The position numbers were made by a program, and so were the translations under genes. A model generated the notes under the pieces. The model was not told the DNA's origin, did not search any database, and saw nothing but the letters and a program-made list of their open reading frames with translations. This document shows positions 25,701 to 39,397 of a stretch of DNA of 64,000 bases, piece by piece. Positions within the stretch are counted from its first letter, which is position 1, and every line of letters begins with the position of its first letter. Source of the DNA: Adenanthera pavonina (lineage: Eukaryota; Streptophyta; Magnoliopsida; Fabales; Fabaceae); assembly GCA_026686845.1 (NCBI GenBank), contig JAIVEN010000007.1, forward strand, positions 37,383,001 to 37,447,000, written 5' to 3'.

Positions 25701-26790
25701 TTGACTAAAGTTTTTTCTAAAATTAAAAAAAAAAGATAAGAGTAAATAATAGTAGTCTAAGGAAATGAAAATAAGAGTAGAAATAAATTAATTTTAATAA
25801 TAAAAATGGATGGTTGAGTTTTGATATGTTGACCGAGAGAGAAACGAGAAGATTGAGATGAGGAGTGACGGATGGATGGATGAATGGGTGTGGGATGGTG
25901 GTGATGGGGTGTGGTACTTGAGAATAATAAGGCATGAGTCAACGTGTGGGGCCGGGACGGCGTGCACGCGTGCAACACACGGGTCCCACTTCAATTCCCC
26001 CGTAGGCCGTAGCCTTCAGCCTTCAGAGTCAGAGCCCTGAAAATGACTCCCTCTCATTTTCATTCTTTACCTCCCCCCCTTCAATATTACTATTCTCATC
26101 TCATTCTCACGTCTTAATCATTCATTTCCACTCTCTTAATCATACAGCAGCCATCAGCAAAATTTATATGTATCATCACTTGTAAGTTTATCATTAAATT
26201 CTTCAATTAAAAGATAATAAATATATTATTTTCAATAAAAAAATACTATGGTTTATAATTATAACTTAATTAAATACTTATTATCAAATAATTTTTTTAA
26301 AAATTATATTTTTACTACTTTAATCTATTTCGTAATAATTCAATTCATACCCCCACACCCACAAGAATATTTTAAGATATAAATTCAAATCATGCTATTA
26401 ATGTGAGAATCTCATTAGTCATTAATGAGTAATCTGTAAATATAATAAATGATTTTTGAGTTATAAAACCTATTTTACCTCTAATAAAATTTCAGGACCC
26501 AATTCATATAAATTTTTTTACAAAAAAAAATATTTTGATTAAAAACTAATAAGGATAAAAGATAAGATGATAATATAATATAAGCCAATCTTTAAATAAA
26601 TAATAAATCGCTCTCCCCCCACATAGTATAATCTGATTTCCAGAATATTCAAGTTTACGTTGAAAACAGTGGTGGACTTTGGCATATCAAATTGGCCATG
26701 CTTTCTGGTTATATCACTCTCACCTCTTACCCCCACTGCTTCATTCCATCATTCCCCAATGAGTGGAGTTTTCACTCCTCAAACTATTAG
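22796..26790. other. AT-rich intergenic spacer
   Basis: No supported gene. A 124-codon open frame at 25189-25563 has no domain and no promoter context. A GC-richer patch at about 25850-26040 contains GGATGGATGGATG and a GTGCACGCGTGC motif but no convincing coding frame. Everything else is low-complexity A/T sequence. Confidence 0.5.
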
Positions 26791-27166
26791 GTTACATTTG
26801 GGACGTTGGAAGCCATCTTTTGAAAAGAGAATGGGATAGAAGATTTCTATTTAAGTGAGTTTAATGTGTAGGAAGGGAGGTTTTTGGGAAAACTACTTTC
26901 TCTATTTTATGAGAACCAACTTTCCCCAAAAGAAGATAAGAAAAGTGGTTACTTTCCTGAAACCAAAAATTAATAGTAAATTTTTTTTAAACACCATTTT
27001 AAAGAGGTATTTGTGTCATTTAATTATTTCTTTTATTTTTTATTTTTAAACATTTTTATTTTTCTATTGATGTACCAAACATACATTTGGATTGTAAAAT
27101 TACTTTTTAGAAATGTCTTTTCCTATTCCCATTCTCATTCCTGTTGTTATTTTGTACCAAACGTAG
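26791..27166. mobile_element. possible degenerate MITE
   Basis: The left end has TTACATTTGGGACGTTGGAA and the right end GTACCAAACGTAG. These pair as imperfect inverted repeats (about 10 of 12 positions over TACATTTGGGAC). The internal GAATGGGA/TCCCATTC blocks also pair. No clean target duplication could be fixed, so the boundaries are approximate. Confidence 0.35.
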
Positions 27167-27546
27167 TATTATACTCCTTCCCTTCTACTTTGTATGGTTT
27201 TCAGAAACAAAATGGTAATTAACATTGCTAATATTAATATGCATTTAATTAATCTTATTACATAATTAAATATTAAACCAAGATTGCAAGGTGGAATGAA
27301 TTAATGGACATTGTTTATTATACAAGGTCAGCGTCTTCTTAATTTATAATTATTTGGACCTAATAATATACTTATTTGTGATATCTATATATAATGCGAG
27401 TAATCAATTATATATGCTTTTGTTAAATTATTACGAGTATATTAAAAAAAATTAATTTCACCCTTACTAACCCTAACAAATGATAATAAGGTAAAGTTGC
27501 GAAATTCAAAACCCTAAAGCTTCATTGGATCTAGCGTCTTCAAGTA

Positions 27547-27810
27547 CTCCATTTGATCCTTAATATAAGACCCTTTTAACTGAATCACACGAATTAAGAA
27601 TTAAAATTAAAACTAATTAACTATCTTGATTTCTCTTAAAATCCCAAGATTTTTCTAAAATTACTCTTATTTAATCTTTTTCTCTTTTTCTTTGGATACA
27701 TTAAATGGGGATATTTTTTGAAAATGTATAATAAATACTACCTCATATATTGTAAACGGTCTTATATTTAGGATTAGGATAAAAAATCCTATATATAGGA
27801 CCAGAAGGAG
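27547..27810 (+). mobile_element. Stowaway-type MITE, copy C
   Basis: It begins CTCCATTTGATCCTTAATAT and ends CTATATATAGGACCAGAAGGAG, 264 bp, with TA at 27545-27546 and 27811-27812. The interior is the same family and orientation as copy A. Confidence 0.88.
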
Positions 27811-27812
27811 TA

Positions 27813-29810
27813 TTAAACTTTACATGCATGTGTGACATCTATATAGTATTATAATAAGTAGCTAGCTAGCGTTTATAATGGTGTGTGTGAATGCTTGATG
27901 TTAACACATTATTAACACAGAGACATCACAATTTTTAAAAATTAAGGACCGTTTGCAAAATGGATCTCGATCGAGTTTCATTAGAATTATACCCTTATGA
28001 ATAGTATGGCTGACTGTCCAAATGAAAACGTACAATTAAAAAATGGGTCGGGTCTTTGATATTGGGAGCCAACTCATTATTAATGCTGTACGTGGAAGTC
28101 ACCAAGCTGCTGCTAATCAACAGGGTTTCTCTATGATTAACAACATCATTTACTATCCCACCACATACATAATGCTTAATTAATCATAATGCCAAATGGT
28201 AGACCATAAAACTAATCGATCCCCAGATTAACTAAGCCACTAATCCCATCTATGGTGTGTGTATATATATATATATTGCATGCATGCTAGCCCATTTTGA
28301 TGCATTATTTGCTATATTTATATATATGTTTTGCGCAATCATTAACAGGTTATCGATCTATATATGAAACAAAAGCAAATATAAATGGAAGGAAACTTAG
28401 TCGTGAATGCTGCCCTAATAATTCTGAACAAATTGGGATCTACTATATATACATGTAGCGGGAAAAAAAATGAAAATGAGGTCATATTGCGGTAAGCTTG
28501 AGGTGTGCAAAGAGACAAAACTGTGGGACAAAGAAAGCTAAAAGACGTGTGAAGACAGAAAGTAGTGAGTAGTGACCTCCTCCACATGAGCAAGGAGATA
28601 GAGGGGACAAAGCCACACGATCAAGTGAAGAATCAGAATCAACAAACACAATTTTGTGTACTACAACATCAACCATATTCGCTACACTCCTCCTCTCTCT
28701 AAAATCTAATCGGTGACGAATTACATAAGAGAAATTTTAATCACTTATAATTTAGATTTTATATATCATTCTGTTAATCAGGTGACGTGTATGACTTGTT
28801 GCCATGTCCCATATGATATATATATATATATATATGTCAATAAAGCTCTTTTGTTCTCTGTTCAGGTCAACCACAAAAGATGAAGAGGGGGCCGGTACGT
28901 ACAGTGGAATATTGAAACATGTGTGCCTTACACGCCAAAGACTCATGATATATTAATACCTTCGCCTTTAATTTACTTCTCTCAAACATCAAATGACAAA
29001 CTCCTTAATTAACTAAATTAACAGATTAATTTAGGACTAACCAATTTGAACTAGTTAATGTTTGTAAAGTCGATTGACTAAATGGGGTTTATAATTAAAT
29101 AATGTCTGAGATATTTTGACAAACCTGGTCGTAGTTAATGAGAATGATAGGATGGATTATTGGGTGTGATCATCAGGTGGTGGGGCATGCATGTCATTGT
29201 TGGCTAGTGCTTTGTCATAAGTCAACAATCATGAACTTTATAATACAAGTCAAATGATATAATTTTGGGGCTTGACTATTGTGATGGGATGAACCTTCGG
29301 GAGCATATTGAATGGTTTACATTTTTCAATGAGACCCTTTGACTTCAATCAACCAATTATTGCAATTTTCATATTTAACTTAACCTTTCCTTTTAATTAA
29401 TTTCTGTTCTTCCCCTCTTTGTGGGCGCGCGTGCACATATGCCTCGCTCAATATAATATCATTTCACATTCAAATTGTCATCCCTGATGAAGCAGACAGT
29501 ATTTTTTTTTTTTCCAAAGCCAAGGGAGGTCTTATAAATTGATCTAGCGCATCAAACAAGGCTAACTTGAAATTATTTTTTTCCAAGCAATAAGCTAAAA
29601 ATACACTTTTTTTTTTCAGAATATAATTTTTTTAGAGTTTTCTATGTAAAAAATAAATCTTATTTGATAATTTATAGGACATTAAATGTTATTTTTATTA
29701 TTTTACCCTTATTTACAATAAAATGTAATAGAAATAACAACTTTTAAATGTAATGCATTAAATAGGGTGATGTGTCTATTTTATACATATAAAATATCCA
29801 CATTTAAGCT
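27813..29810. other. intergenic spacer
   Basis: No supported gene. It contains ATATAT runs at about 28262-28277 and 28818-28836. A GA-rich stretch at about 28490-28620 is open on the minus strand (28342-28593, 28482-28676) but shows no domain. Confidence 0.45.
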
Positions 29811-29819
29811 TTAAATTGT

Positions 29820-31150
29820 ATTTAAATATGTTTATATTAATATATTTTAGCATGATTTTACATATTTTTGTGTTTCATGATGTTATAAGCTCATTTGGAA
29901 GCATTTGGAGCAAAAATGTTACAAATCATTCATACTGAAAAGTTTTGATACCCTTCAGTATTTTGATCATAACTCTCACATATAAACTCCGATTGAGGTG
30001 ATTTAAGATGTTTTGGAAAGATAAGATATAGATCTACAACTTTTATGTTTTGAGTTTTCCCAAATTACAACGTTATCATGGTGAAAATTGAACTCAAAAT
30101 GTCAACACGAGCTAGTGACGTTATGAAACTGAAAGTGCATCTGTCCGTACAAACAGTACACACCCGGCGCCGGGTCAAATCCGTATGGCACCGGGTCAAC
30201 TCGTATTTTGACGTTTTTCAGCAAGTTAGAAGCACCCGGCACCGTATTAATTAATTTTATGGTTACCCGGCGCCGGGTCATGCAATAGGAGTCCGTAGAA
30301 ACACGTTTTTGACGTGTTTTCATAATATTTTGGACTTTTATGGACTTCTAAAATTTTTCTTTATAAAGATACACGATAGAAACACAATGGAAGATTCAGA
30401 AACGCACTCAGAAGTCAGAGAACATGATTCTAAACGCATCTGGAAGCAACTAAGAGCATCTTATAGAGAGAGAGTAAGAAGATTCGGGGAGTATTAGTTA
30501 AAACTCTTTGATTTGTTCTTCAAGTTATATTTAATTGATCTTTTTATTATATTTATCTCTTTTATTCCTTCATGTAGATTTTATGCTTGATCATCATATA
30601 ATTTAATTAATGGGTAAACTTGATGGACTGAGAGGTAAAAAGTGAACTTAGATTTAGAGAGATAAACATGAATAACTAATTTAGAGATAGAATTAGGAAT
30701 TTATGGTGATATATGTTGTCGTTTCCAAGATTTAATTAGAAAATTTAGTTGCGCGAGAGCAAATTGAATCCTAATTAAATAAGGACTACTTGACCGAGAG
30801 GTAATTAGGACATTTTAAAAATAACAGTCACTATAATTATATAGAGTCTAACTAAGAAATAAAATTTAATTATCTTATAAGGTGAATCCTAATCCCTTGA
30901 CGCTGCTAGAACTGAATCAAAACATCAGACTTCATTTTGTTTTCTATTTCTTTTCTTTTTAAATTTGAATTATCAATTTGATTATCAATTAATTTTTGGG
31001 ATTAAAAGTTTGGACTATAAATTTACTACCTCCCTTGGGTTCGACCTCTGGAATACTCCGGAGGCTTTTTATTACTGCGATCGACCCTATATACTTGCAG
31101 GATACCCGATCATAGGGGTACTATTAAAAAATAATATATTTTTTGATAAA
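29820..31150 (+). mobile_element. probable LTR-retrotransposon segment (gypsy Athila/Tat-like LTR, decayed)
   Basis: Several features recall plant gypsy LTRs. Four CCCGGCGCCGGG-type GC motifs lie at 30162-30280. A TATA-like TTTATAAAGATA (about 30359) is followed by a leader-like stretch. The far side reads CCTCCCTTGGGTTCGACCTC ... CGACCCTATATACTTGCAGG (31029-31102), a phrasing common near the 3' part of such LTRs. No gag or pol frame is present, so this is a solo or truncated LTR. Ends and target duplication were not identified. Confidence 0.5.
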
Positions 31151-31308
31151 TTTAATAAGTAAAAGTATCTTTCTTGATTTTTGTATAATTAGTTAAATAG
31201 GATTTATATTTTAGAATGAAGGAGTATACTTTGATTATTTTATAGTTTGGTTGACATCATGCTCATGTTGAGGATATATGTACCATGAATTACGTAAATG
31301 GAAAAATT

Positions 31309-31352
<44 letters not shown>
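31309..31352. repeat. compound microsatellite (TACA)n-(AT)n
   Basis: About six ATAC units run straight into about ten AT units. Confidence 0.95.
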
Positions 31353-31359
31353 CTTTGTC

Positions 31360-34054
31360 ATCAACTATACTTTTCAATCAAAACATCTTTGTATATGTTT
31401 ATTAGTGTATGAAATTTTTAATTAAAAAAGTAAACTCTTGTTATTTTTTAATTAAATAAATTAATAATAAAATATATAAAGAATTACGTTTTATTTCAAT
31501 CCTTTATACTTAATACATTGATCAAGTATCTGATTTTGGTTTGAAAACATAGCGAAACCGTGGAATTTTAATTCATCAGGTGTAATAAAATACTTACGTG
31601 ACACCATATAAATTTTTGGAGATGTTTAACTTCAATATTTTTTTATCCATATCATAAAGGTTCACCAAAGTTTTAGGTTGACTACTGAGAACCTAATACA
31701 ATCCTACTCTTTTGATTGAGCTTAATTGGGTCTAGCTACATGAAGAGATATAGGTGGAGTTAGAAATGAAGGTAAAAATTGGAGAACAAAATCATATGAC
31801 AAATGTCATAATTTAAATATTTGGGATCAATATTATAAAGTGATAATAAAATTGATGAAAATGCTATGTATATGACACAAGTTACATGATTAAAATAAAG
31901 AAAAATATTAGAAAGTAATTTATGACCGTAAAAAACTTACCAAACTTAAAAATTAAGGATAGTAGAAGCAAAAAAATAAGGATAAAAGAGATGAATGTTA
32001 AAATAAATGTGCGATCATATAAGAAAAATACAAGATATGAATTGATTGTATATGAGGAGACATTGACATGGCACCTATCAACAATAAAATAGTTAAAATT
32101 GATTGAGATAGTTTGAATATGTGCAAAAATAATTACTAAAGATGCTAGTGAGGAGAATTGATTGAATATGTAATTTTCATCTCTATAAGAAAAATGTAGA
32201 GGGAGATAAAAAAATAACACTTATGTTCAGCTAGTACGAAAATCATTTGTCTCTATAGACACACACATAAATTTAGTTGTTCATGTCTTAATACAGATGG
32301 GTAACTACTAGCTGAACTCAATCAACAAAAATTTAGAAATTGTGTGTGTGTGTGTGTATGGACACGTATGTGAGTGTCATGATAAAGCCTAATTATTCGT
32401 TAAATTTGGCTTATAATACACTGCTGGTTAGTTCAACACATATTCTCATACTTTAATTTTATTATTTCTTTTCTTCCATTTGTTTGCTCACCTACCAAAA
32501 CATCATTATTTTGTAGAATCGAAATCCTCCTCACCATTCACATATTTTTCCAACGAAACCAATTAAGAATTCCACTCGCTTCATGTGAAATGCCGCGTTT
32601 CCATTCTTTCGCGGCCTAACGCTTTTTTGTTTATTCAAGAAAAAGCTAGCTTTTCCCTAAGAAACAAATACGGATATAGTAATTTTTGAAGATCGAGAAT
32701 TAAGAAAAACAACTCATTTCAATCTTTAAAAACATGATAAGATACATTTATTGTTTCTAGAGCACCTAAAAACTAATTTATTGTTTTAGCATAATTTATA
32801 GCAATCATTATATATTTATGCTCTTAAGATTTGAATGGCCACCATTATGATTGATTATTCAGTTAAAACACTCCTCAGACCTTAAAATTTTTTCATCAAT
32901 GTCAATATTAATATAGTAAGATGTAAAGTTTATAAAATTTGCATTATTTATAAGTTGTCTAATTGTCTGGTTGATTTTTCAAACTTTAAGTGATATACGG
33001 AGCTAATTTTTGTTTGTTTTAAGTAGGAACAGGGTACAAGGTCTTGAAAATCATGAAATGAAAACAAAATAAAAAATAAAAAGGGACAACATACAAATTG
33101 ACTTAAATATATATATATATATATTCTCTAATGTTTATGTCTTGAACAAAAGTTGTGAGACACAATGCTTTTTATCACATTCGTTCATCTCTTCATAATT
33201 TTAATTTAAAAATGTAGTAGTATTATCTTTACCAAACGGCTTAAACCCTCTAATCCCCACGAACCACAACTACAACTTTCTCGGGATTATAATATCTTAA
33301 TTAATTGGCCCCCTGATTATAAATTTAAGGGGAAGAAGTTAGGATTGGACTCGTGCGCTGAGTACGACCACCTCTCTTTTCATTGACCTAATAAGAGTGG
33401 TGATTTGAGAATAGAATTAGCGTGTGGAATTTGAGCCATAAAATAAAAAGGAAGACGCCACAGCTGGAAAAGATGACGAAGATGATTATGATGGTGATGA
33501 CTGATAATCCAAAACCAAAAAAAAAAAAGGGGAATTTGACTAATAAATAAGGTAGTGGAGTTCGTGTCTCGTCACAAGAAAAAAGAAAAAAAAATCATAA
33601 TGGGATGGTGGGGTTGACAAGTATCTTGACCCTCTTCGATGAGACATTCCTTAACTTCAACACAAAATCCTACATTATTTGAATTCCCTTCCTTTCTCTG
33701 TCCTCTCCTCCTTCTAAATATTCCCTTCTACATTTTTGAATTAAGAAATTCAATTTTATTCATATTTTAATTTTAAAAAATATGTATATTAATTGATTAA
33801 AGTAAAAGTTAAATAAAGCCTCCGATTATTTAATTTGTCTTTAGCGGTGAGATGTTTACACAAGAATATCTTTTGATAGTTAATTAAAGAAGGAGCTGAC
33901 ATAAAGTTGAGGACGACAATTTTCTTAAAACAAGTATTATCATCATTATCTCTCCTTCCTGCTTCTTTACGAATGTTTTAGATAATAGCACTTTGACATG
34001 CGTGAGGGTGTCAACTAGTTTCATTACTAAACCCCCGTTTGCTTTTTAAAAAGG

Positions 34055-34101
<47 letters not shown>

Positions 34102-36324
34102 TTGACACGTCATGACATCGCCAAAATATAAGTATATTATTTTTCATTCCAAATTATTTATTTATTTTTTTTGAAATTATAATTATTTTTAATTAAATTT
34201 GCATGCATGAGATGTATATATAATACAGCTCCTGCCTTTTTCATTCTCAATACCATGTAATAAGAGTACAATATTAAATATAGATTCAGTTTATAGCTGT
34301 TTTAACAAATTCAATTTACTTATCATCAAGTTTTAACTTTCAACAAGATGCATAATTGATTCCAATTTAAAATAGCTAGGAAGAAAGGAGAAGTCTAAAG
34401 TTAATTAGTGAGGATTCATACCATCATTTATCAGCATGTAGAACTTTCCAGTTTGAAGCAATATTGCTAAGCACCATAAACTTATTAATTACTCCCATAA
34501 TTATAAATTATCTAACCAATATGACTCACAGAATGCAGCCAATCAAAGTCCACCACGTGGATCAGTTTCTAGGCCAACAGGTGCAGCACAGCATGACCTC
34601 ACATTTACATGAAAAATACAATTTATTACGAGCGGAATTTAATATATATATATATATATATATATATGAGTAATGAATATTATTAATTTAAGAAGCAAAG
34701 GCAAAGACTGTACTGTAGGGCCTTGAGTTATATGTATAATTTCATGATTGAGGTAGGAAGAAGGAATATATACAATGGATGGACCTACTCCTTCCTTTTC
34801 TTTCCCTTTTAATTAAATCGAAGCAAGCTCTTTTCAACTTTTTTCCATTTTAAATCAAAATGAATTTGCTTCTTTTTCTTTCCCTCCCATTTCACATGTT
34901 ACGCAGAAAGCCCCTGAAAATCAGTTCCATATTTCCATTTCATATTTTACCATTTATCTTTCAGTCTCACCCATATTATCCCAGCTGTTCTATTGATGTC
35001 ACGAGATCTATTTCATGTTAATTTTCTTTTAAAGATAATAACTTTGATCCTTTTTTTAATATATATCTAATATTTTTGATGATTTGGGGTTTAAGGGTCA
35101 CTGAATTAAAAAAAGGACTTCATAATTAGCAAAATATTTACAAATTATACACTAACAACATTCTCATACCACAAGTTATTTAGCTAATGGTGCCCAATTG
35201 GTATGCCATGATGAGCCGGTCTCGGCATTTGACTTTACAATTTAAGTGGGAAGCCCGTTAGAGAATAACAGGCACACAAGAGGCCCGTGCTTGACATCCC
35301 ACTTTAGCAACCTTAATCTTTTTTTTTTTCGGAGACTATAAATTTATATCTTTGACATCCCTCTACTCTAGTTTTGGTCTAATGGCCTTGGGGCTTACTT
35401 ACGGTTTTGAAATGGGTACACATCTAAATGGAAAGAATTTATAGACTTACGTACTATTTGTTGGTGAATGGGAGGGGAGGAAAAATGTGGATTTTTTTTT
35501 ATTTGGTTCAATTTATTTGATAAGGGAGTCTCTCCTCCCATCCCTCCAAAAGTGAGGGGATTTGGGAGAAAAATTGACTTGATTACTATACTAACTTTTT
35601 TTATTTTTTTCATTATTCCAAGAAATAACTTTTGAGTTATAAATAATATATAATTTTTTAAAAAATAATATATATGCTATTTGTTTATTAAAGCAAAGTG
35701 AAAAATATTTATTTTTCTAAAATAAAATAAAGATGAATTCTAATTTAAAAAATAAAAAATGTAAAATAAATAAGGATATAATTATCCATGTATTATTATT
35801 TTCCCTCATTTCCTCTCTTAAACCAAATAAAGAAACATAAAAATTCTTCCCATTCCCTTCCCTTCAACAAACCCAAAAAAAGAAAAATTAAAATTTCTTC
35901 CTTTCTCCTCTCCATGGTTGAACCAAAAAGACTCTTAATTTATTAAAACTTTAAGTCAAGATATATATGTAAAGTTTATTTTATGCTATGTGTAGACTGA
36001 CTAGTTGATTTTTTTGGTTGAGATATAAAATTAAAACTATTTTTTTACCAACAACAAATTAATGGAAAAATCACTCAGTACATATGGTGTCCAAGTGGTG
36101 AAATGTTATATTTATTTATATTTACATATACACATTTCTCATCAATGTGGAGACTGATCCCTACCTTCAACTAAGGTGAGAAATAAGATTAAGTCCACTT
36201 AAAATTGTTTATATTGTAAAATATGGTAATATTGGGCCCCGTTAACTTTAGGATTAAAATTGATCAGTTAGCTACATGTAAAATAATTTTTTGCCTGTAA
36301 AAATGAGTGTCAAGACCTATAAAT
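31360..36324. other. AT-rich intergenic spacer
   Basis: No supported gene. Simple repeats occur at 32341-32358 (GT), 34065-34095 (AC) and 34640-34668 (TA). A minus-strand 112-codon open frame at 31882-32220 is built of Phe/Ile/Leu/Tyr from A/T-rich sequence and is judged spurious. Region 35390-35935 has polypurine/polypyrimidine blocks that could be an old MITE, but its ends are unclear. Confidence 0.5.
34065..34095. repeat. (AC)n microsatellite
   Basis: About fifteen uninterrupted AC units preceded by an (AT)n stretch. Confidence 0.95.
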
Positions 36325-36327
36325 TAA

Positions 36328-37289
36328 GGACCTATTTGGTTTGCATAAAGAAATTTGAGGGAAAGGAAAAGAAAGTAGAGAAAAGGATAGATATGATTAT
36401 AAAAGATATTTGGTTAGTTAAGTAAGAGAGATATTTGATGGGAAAGAAAAAATTTGCTTTGTACGAAAAGATGGACAATAAAGGAGAATAAAATTCAAAA
36501 TGTCCAAAATGCCCACTTTTGATAAAGATAAAATATAAATGTTTTTATTTTTTAATAATAAAATGTATTAAAATAATTATTTTGAATTATTATTAATAAA
36601 TTAATATAATATAATAAAAGAGATTATATGTAATTTTATTGATGGGAATTAGGATTTTTGTTTTTGATGTATTATATCTTATTAATAAGAAAATATTTTT
36701 TTGATAAACGGAAAATAATTTTAAAAAGAAAAAATTCCTCGGTTATTTGAAGGAGACGCACGAAGCTTCAAGCTTATAATTTTGACCCATCCTTCTTCAA
36801 ACTTTCTCAGTACTTTGCTGCCGCCGTCCTTTTCTTTGCCATTACCATAGCTTCTCGAATGGTCTCCTCTATTAGTCCAAACAAATTTCATCTTCATCCC
36901 CCACATCTTCTCCCAAATCAATTGTCGATGAAGCTTCACACATGATGCGATCATGGTTACAGTAAATCATGGAAAATATGAATCTGTTTCTTTGCTTCAA
37001 AAACAGGGAGAACGTGGAAGAAGAAACAGATTCAGACGAGGGAACAAAATTTTGCAAAACATCCATTACTTCCTAATTTTTCGAAGGTCACTTTTGTCAT
37101 TTTAGAGTGGTCTCCCCCCGGAAAAATCTCTCCCACCGATGGTGGAGTGAAAGAAGTCTCCCACATTCACCAATGTAGGGGACTTGTCCCCTTTCCTGGC
37201 TATTGTAGATACAGCCAAACGAACAAGGCCCCAGAAACTAGTCTCCTTTTCGTCGGTCTCCCTCTAGATTTGTCCAACCAAACGGGCCC
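36328..37289. mobile_element. PIF/Harbinger-type non-autonomous element, 962 bp
   Basis: The left end GGACCTATTTGGTT (36328) and right end AACCAAACGGGCCC (to 37289) are inverted repeats matching at 11 of 14 positions. The element is flanked by TAA at 36325-36327 and TAA at 37290-37292, the 3-bp PIF target duplication. Near both ends are GAGGGAAAGG and CCTTTCC-type blocks. The interior has short minus-strand open frames (36721-37066) without transposase similarity, so the element is non-autonomous. Confidence 0.75.
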
Positions 37290-37309
37290 TAAAGGTTAGA
37301 CAATGGGGA

Positions 37310-37510
37310 TTGAGATCCCAATTCATGTTTTAACGCCATGGCTCTGGCTTGATCCAGGATCGAGTCAATAGACCTGCATGGGATTCACATTGAATACGCC
37401 ATTTGGCTAATAAGTCTGCCACCTGGTGACATTCTCTTGGAATATAGATTACTTTTACTAGCCAATTTCCTTTATCTCCAACATCATATTGGGTTAAAGT
37501 GTAAATCTAG
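37310..37510 (-). pseudogene. LINE-type RNase H relic
   Basis: On the minus strand a readable frame gives VKVIYIPRECHQVADLLAKW and then QCESHAGLLTRSWIKPEPWR before a TAA stop. The IPRE-x3-VADLLAKW signature is the end of the RNase H domain found in plant LINE polyproteins. Upstream the frame soon breaks. The fragment abuts the right end of the PIF-type element, only about 20 bp away. Confidence 0.6.
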
Positions 37511-39397
37511 CCTGCGTGTATTTTCTAAGGAGCCATGGGCACCCTAAATAAATTTTTAGAGTAATATTATTTACTATATTTCAAAATTAGATACACTAAT
37601 GGTCAATATTATTTACCCTCTAACCCCATTATATTACTCAAGGAGCACTCTAGGCAGCCTGTAGTCAGAACGTTTGGGCCTGGGCACGTGGGGTCATTCA
37701 TTAGGCTGTCAAATCTGATCCTGAAAAGTAGTAGCCCACAAACCCTTTTTGTGGTTCTGCCAAGTGATCAGAGGCCTCAAACAAGGGCCCAAACCATTAA
37801 GAAACCTTGGTGAAACTAAGCACCCATCTCCAAAGGGTGACTAGGAACATGTCTTTTCGCAGCCCAAGTAGCCACCGATTGGTCAATCGCTCGCATGAAT
37901 TTCTGTTCTTTATCTTGCTGTAATATGCTCCGCACACGGGACATGCATACAAAAAAAAATACATGACATCCATAAAAAAATGCATGACATGCATGCATGA
38001 TTGCAATCTATTCCCATCCCACTGTTAAAAGGTAACGATATGGCTTGAAAACCAAAACAACACCACCACACCACCACCCCCCCCCCCCCCCGGGCGGGGC
38101 CTTATTTTTCCACGATGGCTTGAAAACCTTCAGGTTAGCTGTACTTTTATCAGAGGATTTCAACCACATATCAAGAACCATTCCAACCTCAAACCAAATT
38201 GTAATGTATACAGACTTTAGGATGTAACGTCTTATGTTCTTGTCCTTTTCGTTTGTTTTTAGCAAGACAGAATCCTATGGTTTCTGTTGTTATCAATGCA
38301 ATAGTGAGTTACGTCGATCAAATCGTTTTTGTTTTTCTGAAACCAAAAAAAAAAAAAAAAAAAAAGAAAGAGAAGAAGAAGAAGAAGAAGCTTGATTTCG
38401 CTAAGTGCTCATGTCATGTGCATGTTAAAAATAAGGCTTCCTAATTTCAGAATGGATCAATAGTAGTCACTACTCACAACTATATCTGGATTTTTTGAGC
38501 AGCAGATGGATTAACCTGCTAAGGCTTCAAGAACTAGCCATGAGAACAGCATTTTCATCTCACTATGAAAGAGAAAGGAACATAATAAATGAGACACAAT
38601 AAAGTAAAAGCAAGGAGAAAAGGAACGTTTTCTGAAGCTCAAAGTTAATTATATTGCATTACGCCGTTTCAAATTCAAAATAATGGCGTGCATGAAGTCT
38701 GATCCAACCACAGTGGGATAAAGAGTGCCTAAAATGGTCACGTGGAACAGTTCGTTGAAGAAATGAGAGAATTTGACAGCAAACTTTGCTTTTTTGTAGT
38801 AATGGTGTACGTACTGTGTCATCAGTTTGTTTTGCATGAAGTGGTAGACACAAGGAATCGTAGTACTTGATTACCAAACCATAGTGCCTCAGGGTACGAA
38901 AGCTTTTCCTTTTGTCTGCTTTTCCTTTAACTTTCTGAGTGGTACAACCAAAGTACTTATAAGCAAATTAAGACATGTGTTTCATCTCGCAGCCTAAATA
39001 CGATCAACGACGATCTTGTTGTCGGTGAAAAAGGCTTCCCTCTACAAAGAAAAACTCAAAAACACAATGAAATTAACGGAAATAACAATCCAAGTTGTCT
39101 GATCTTCTTTTGCTCTAAGCTACTCACCCCACCACGTTGTCTTGTGCCAAAATAAATCAAGAAATCCTTATGCAAACTAATCTGTCAGAAAGTACATTTA
39201 ATTTGTAGATTGTGGAGTAAATTATAAATAACTCATTAATTATTTCACTGGATTAATTATAACCTAATCATATTCACATCAGTGCGCCAAACTGAAGTTT
39301 TACTTGTTTCCTGTTTCATTTGGTAATGCAAAGCAGAGTTTTCTATATATTGACGTTGTGAAAGACAAGAATTTAATTTGGTCAGTTTATTTATATA
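37511..39397. other. spacer with possible LINE-derived sequence, poly(C) and poly(A) tracts
   Basis: A run of 15 C is followed by GGGCGGGGCC at about 38078-38100. An A-rich tract at 38344-38364 continues into (GAA)n at about 38370-38391. The A tract is preceded by GTTATCAATGCAATAG, which resembles the tail of a LINE or a retrocopied transcript. Open frames at 37797-38006 on the minus strand have no clear identity. Confidence 0.4.

Noticed and set aside
28481..28640. Possible microRNA-like or small gene region of GA-rich sequence
   Set aside because: No recognisable mature miRNA and no convincing long fold-back by eye.
31882..32220. 112-codon minus-strand open frame
   Set aside because: Almost all Phe/Ile/Leu/Tyr from A/T-rich DNA; resembles a membrane protein only through base composition.
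35390..35935. Possible MITE with GGGAGG/CCTCTC blocks and TTTGGTTCAA/TTGAACCAAA words
   Set aside because: Inverted termini could not be paired convincingly and no target duplication was found.
38253..38444. Plus-strand frame with a long poly-Lys segment
   Set aside because: The Lys run is the poly(A)/(GAA) tract, not a protein feature.
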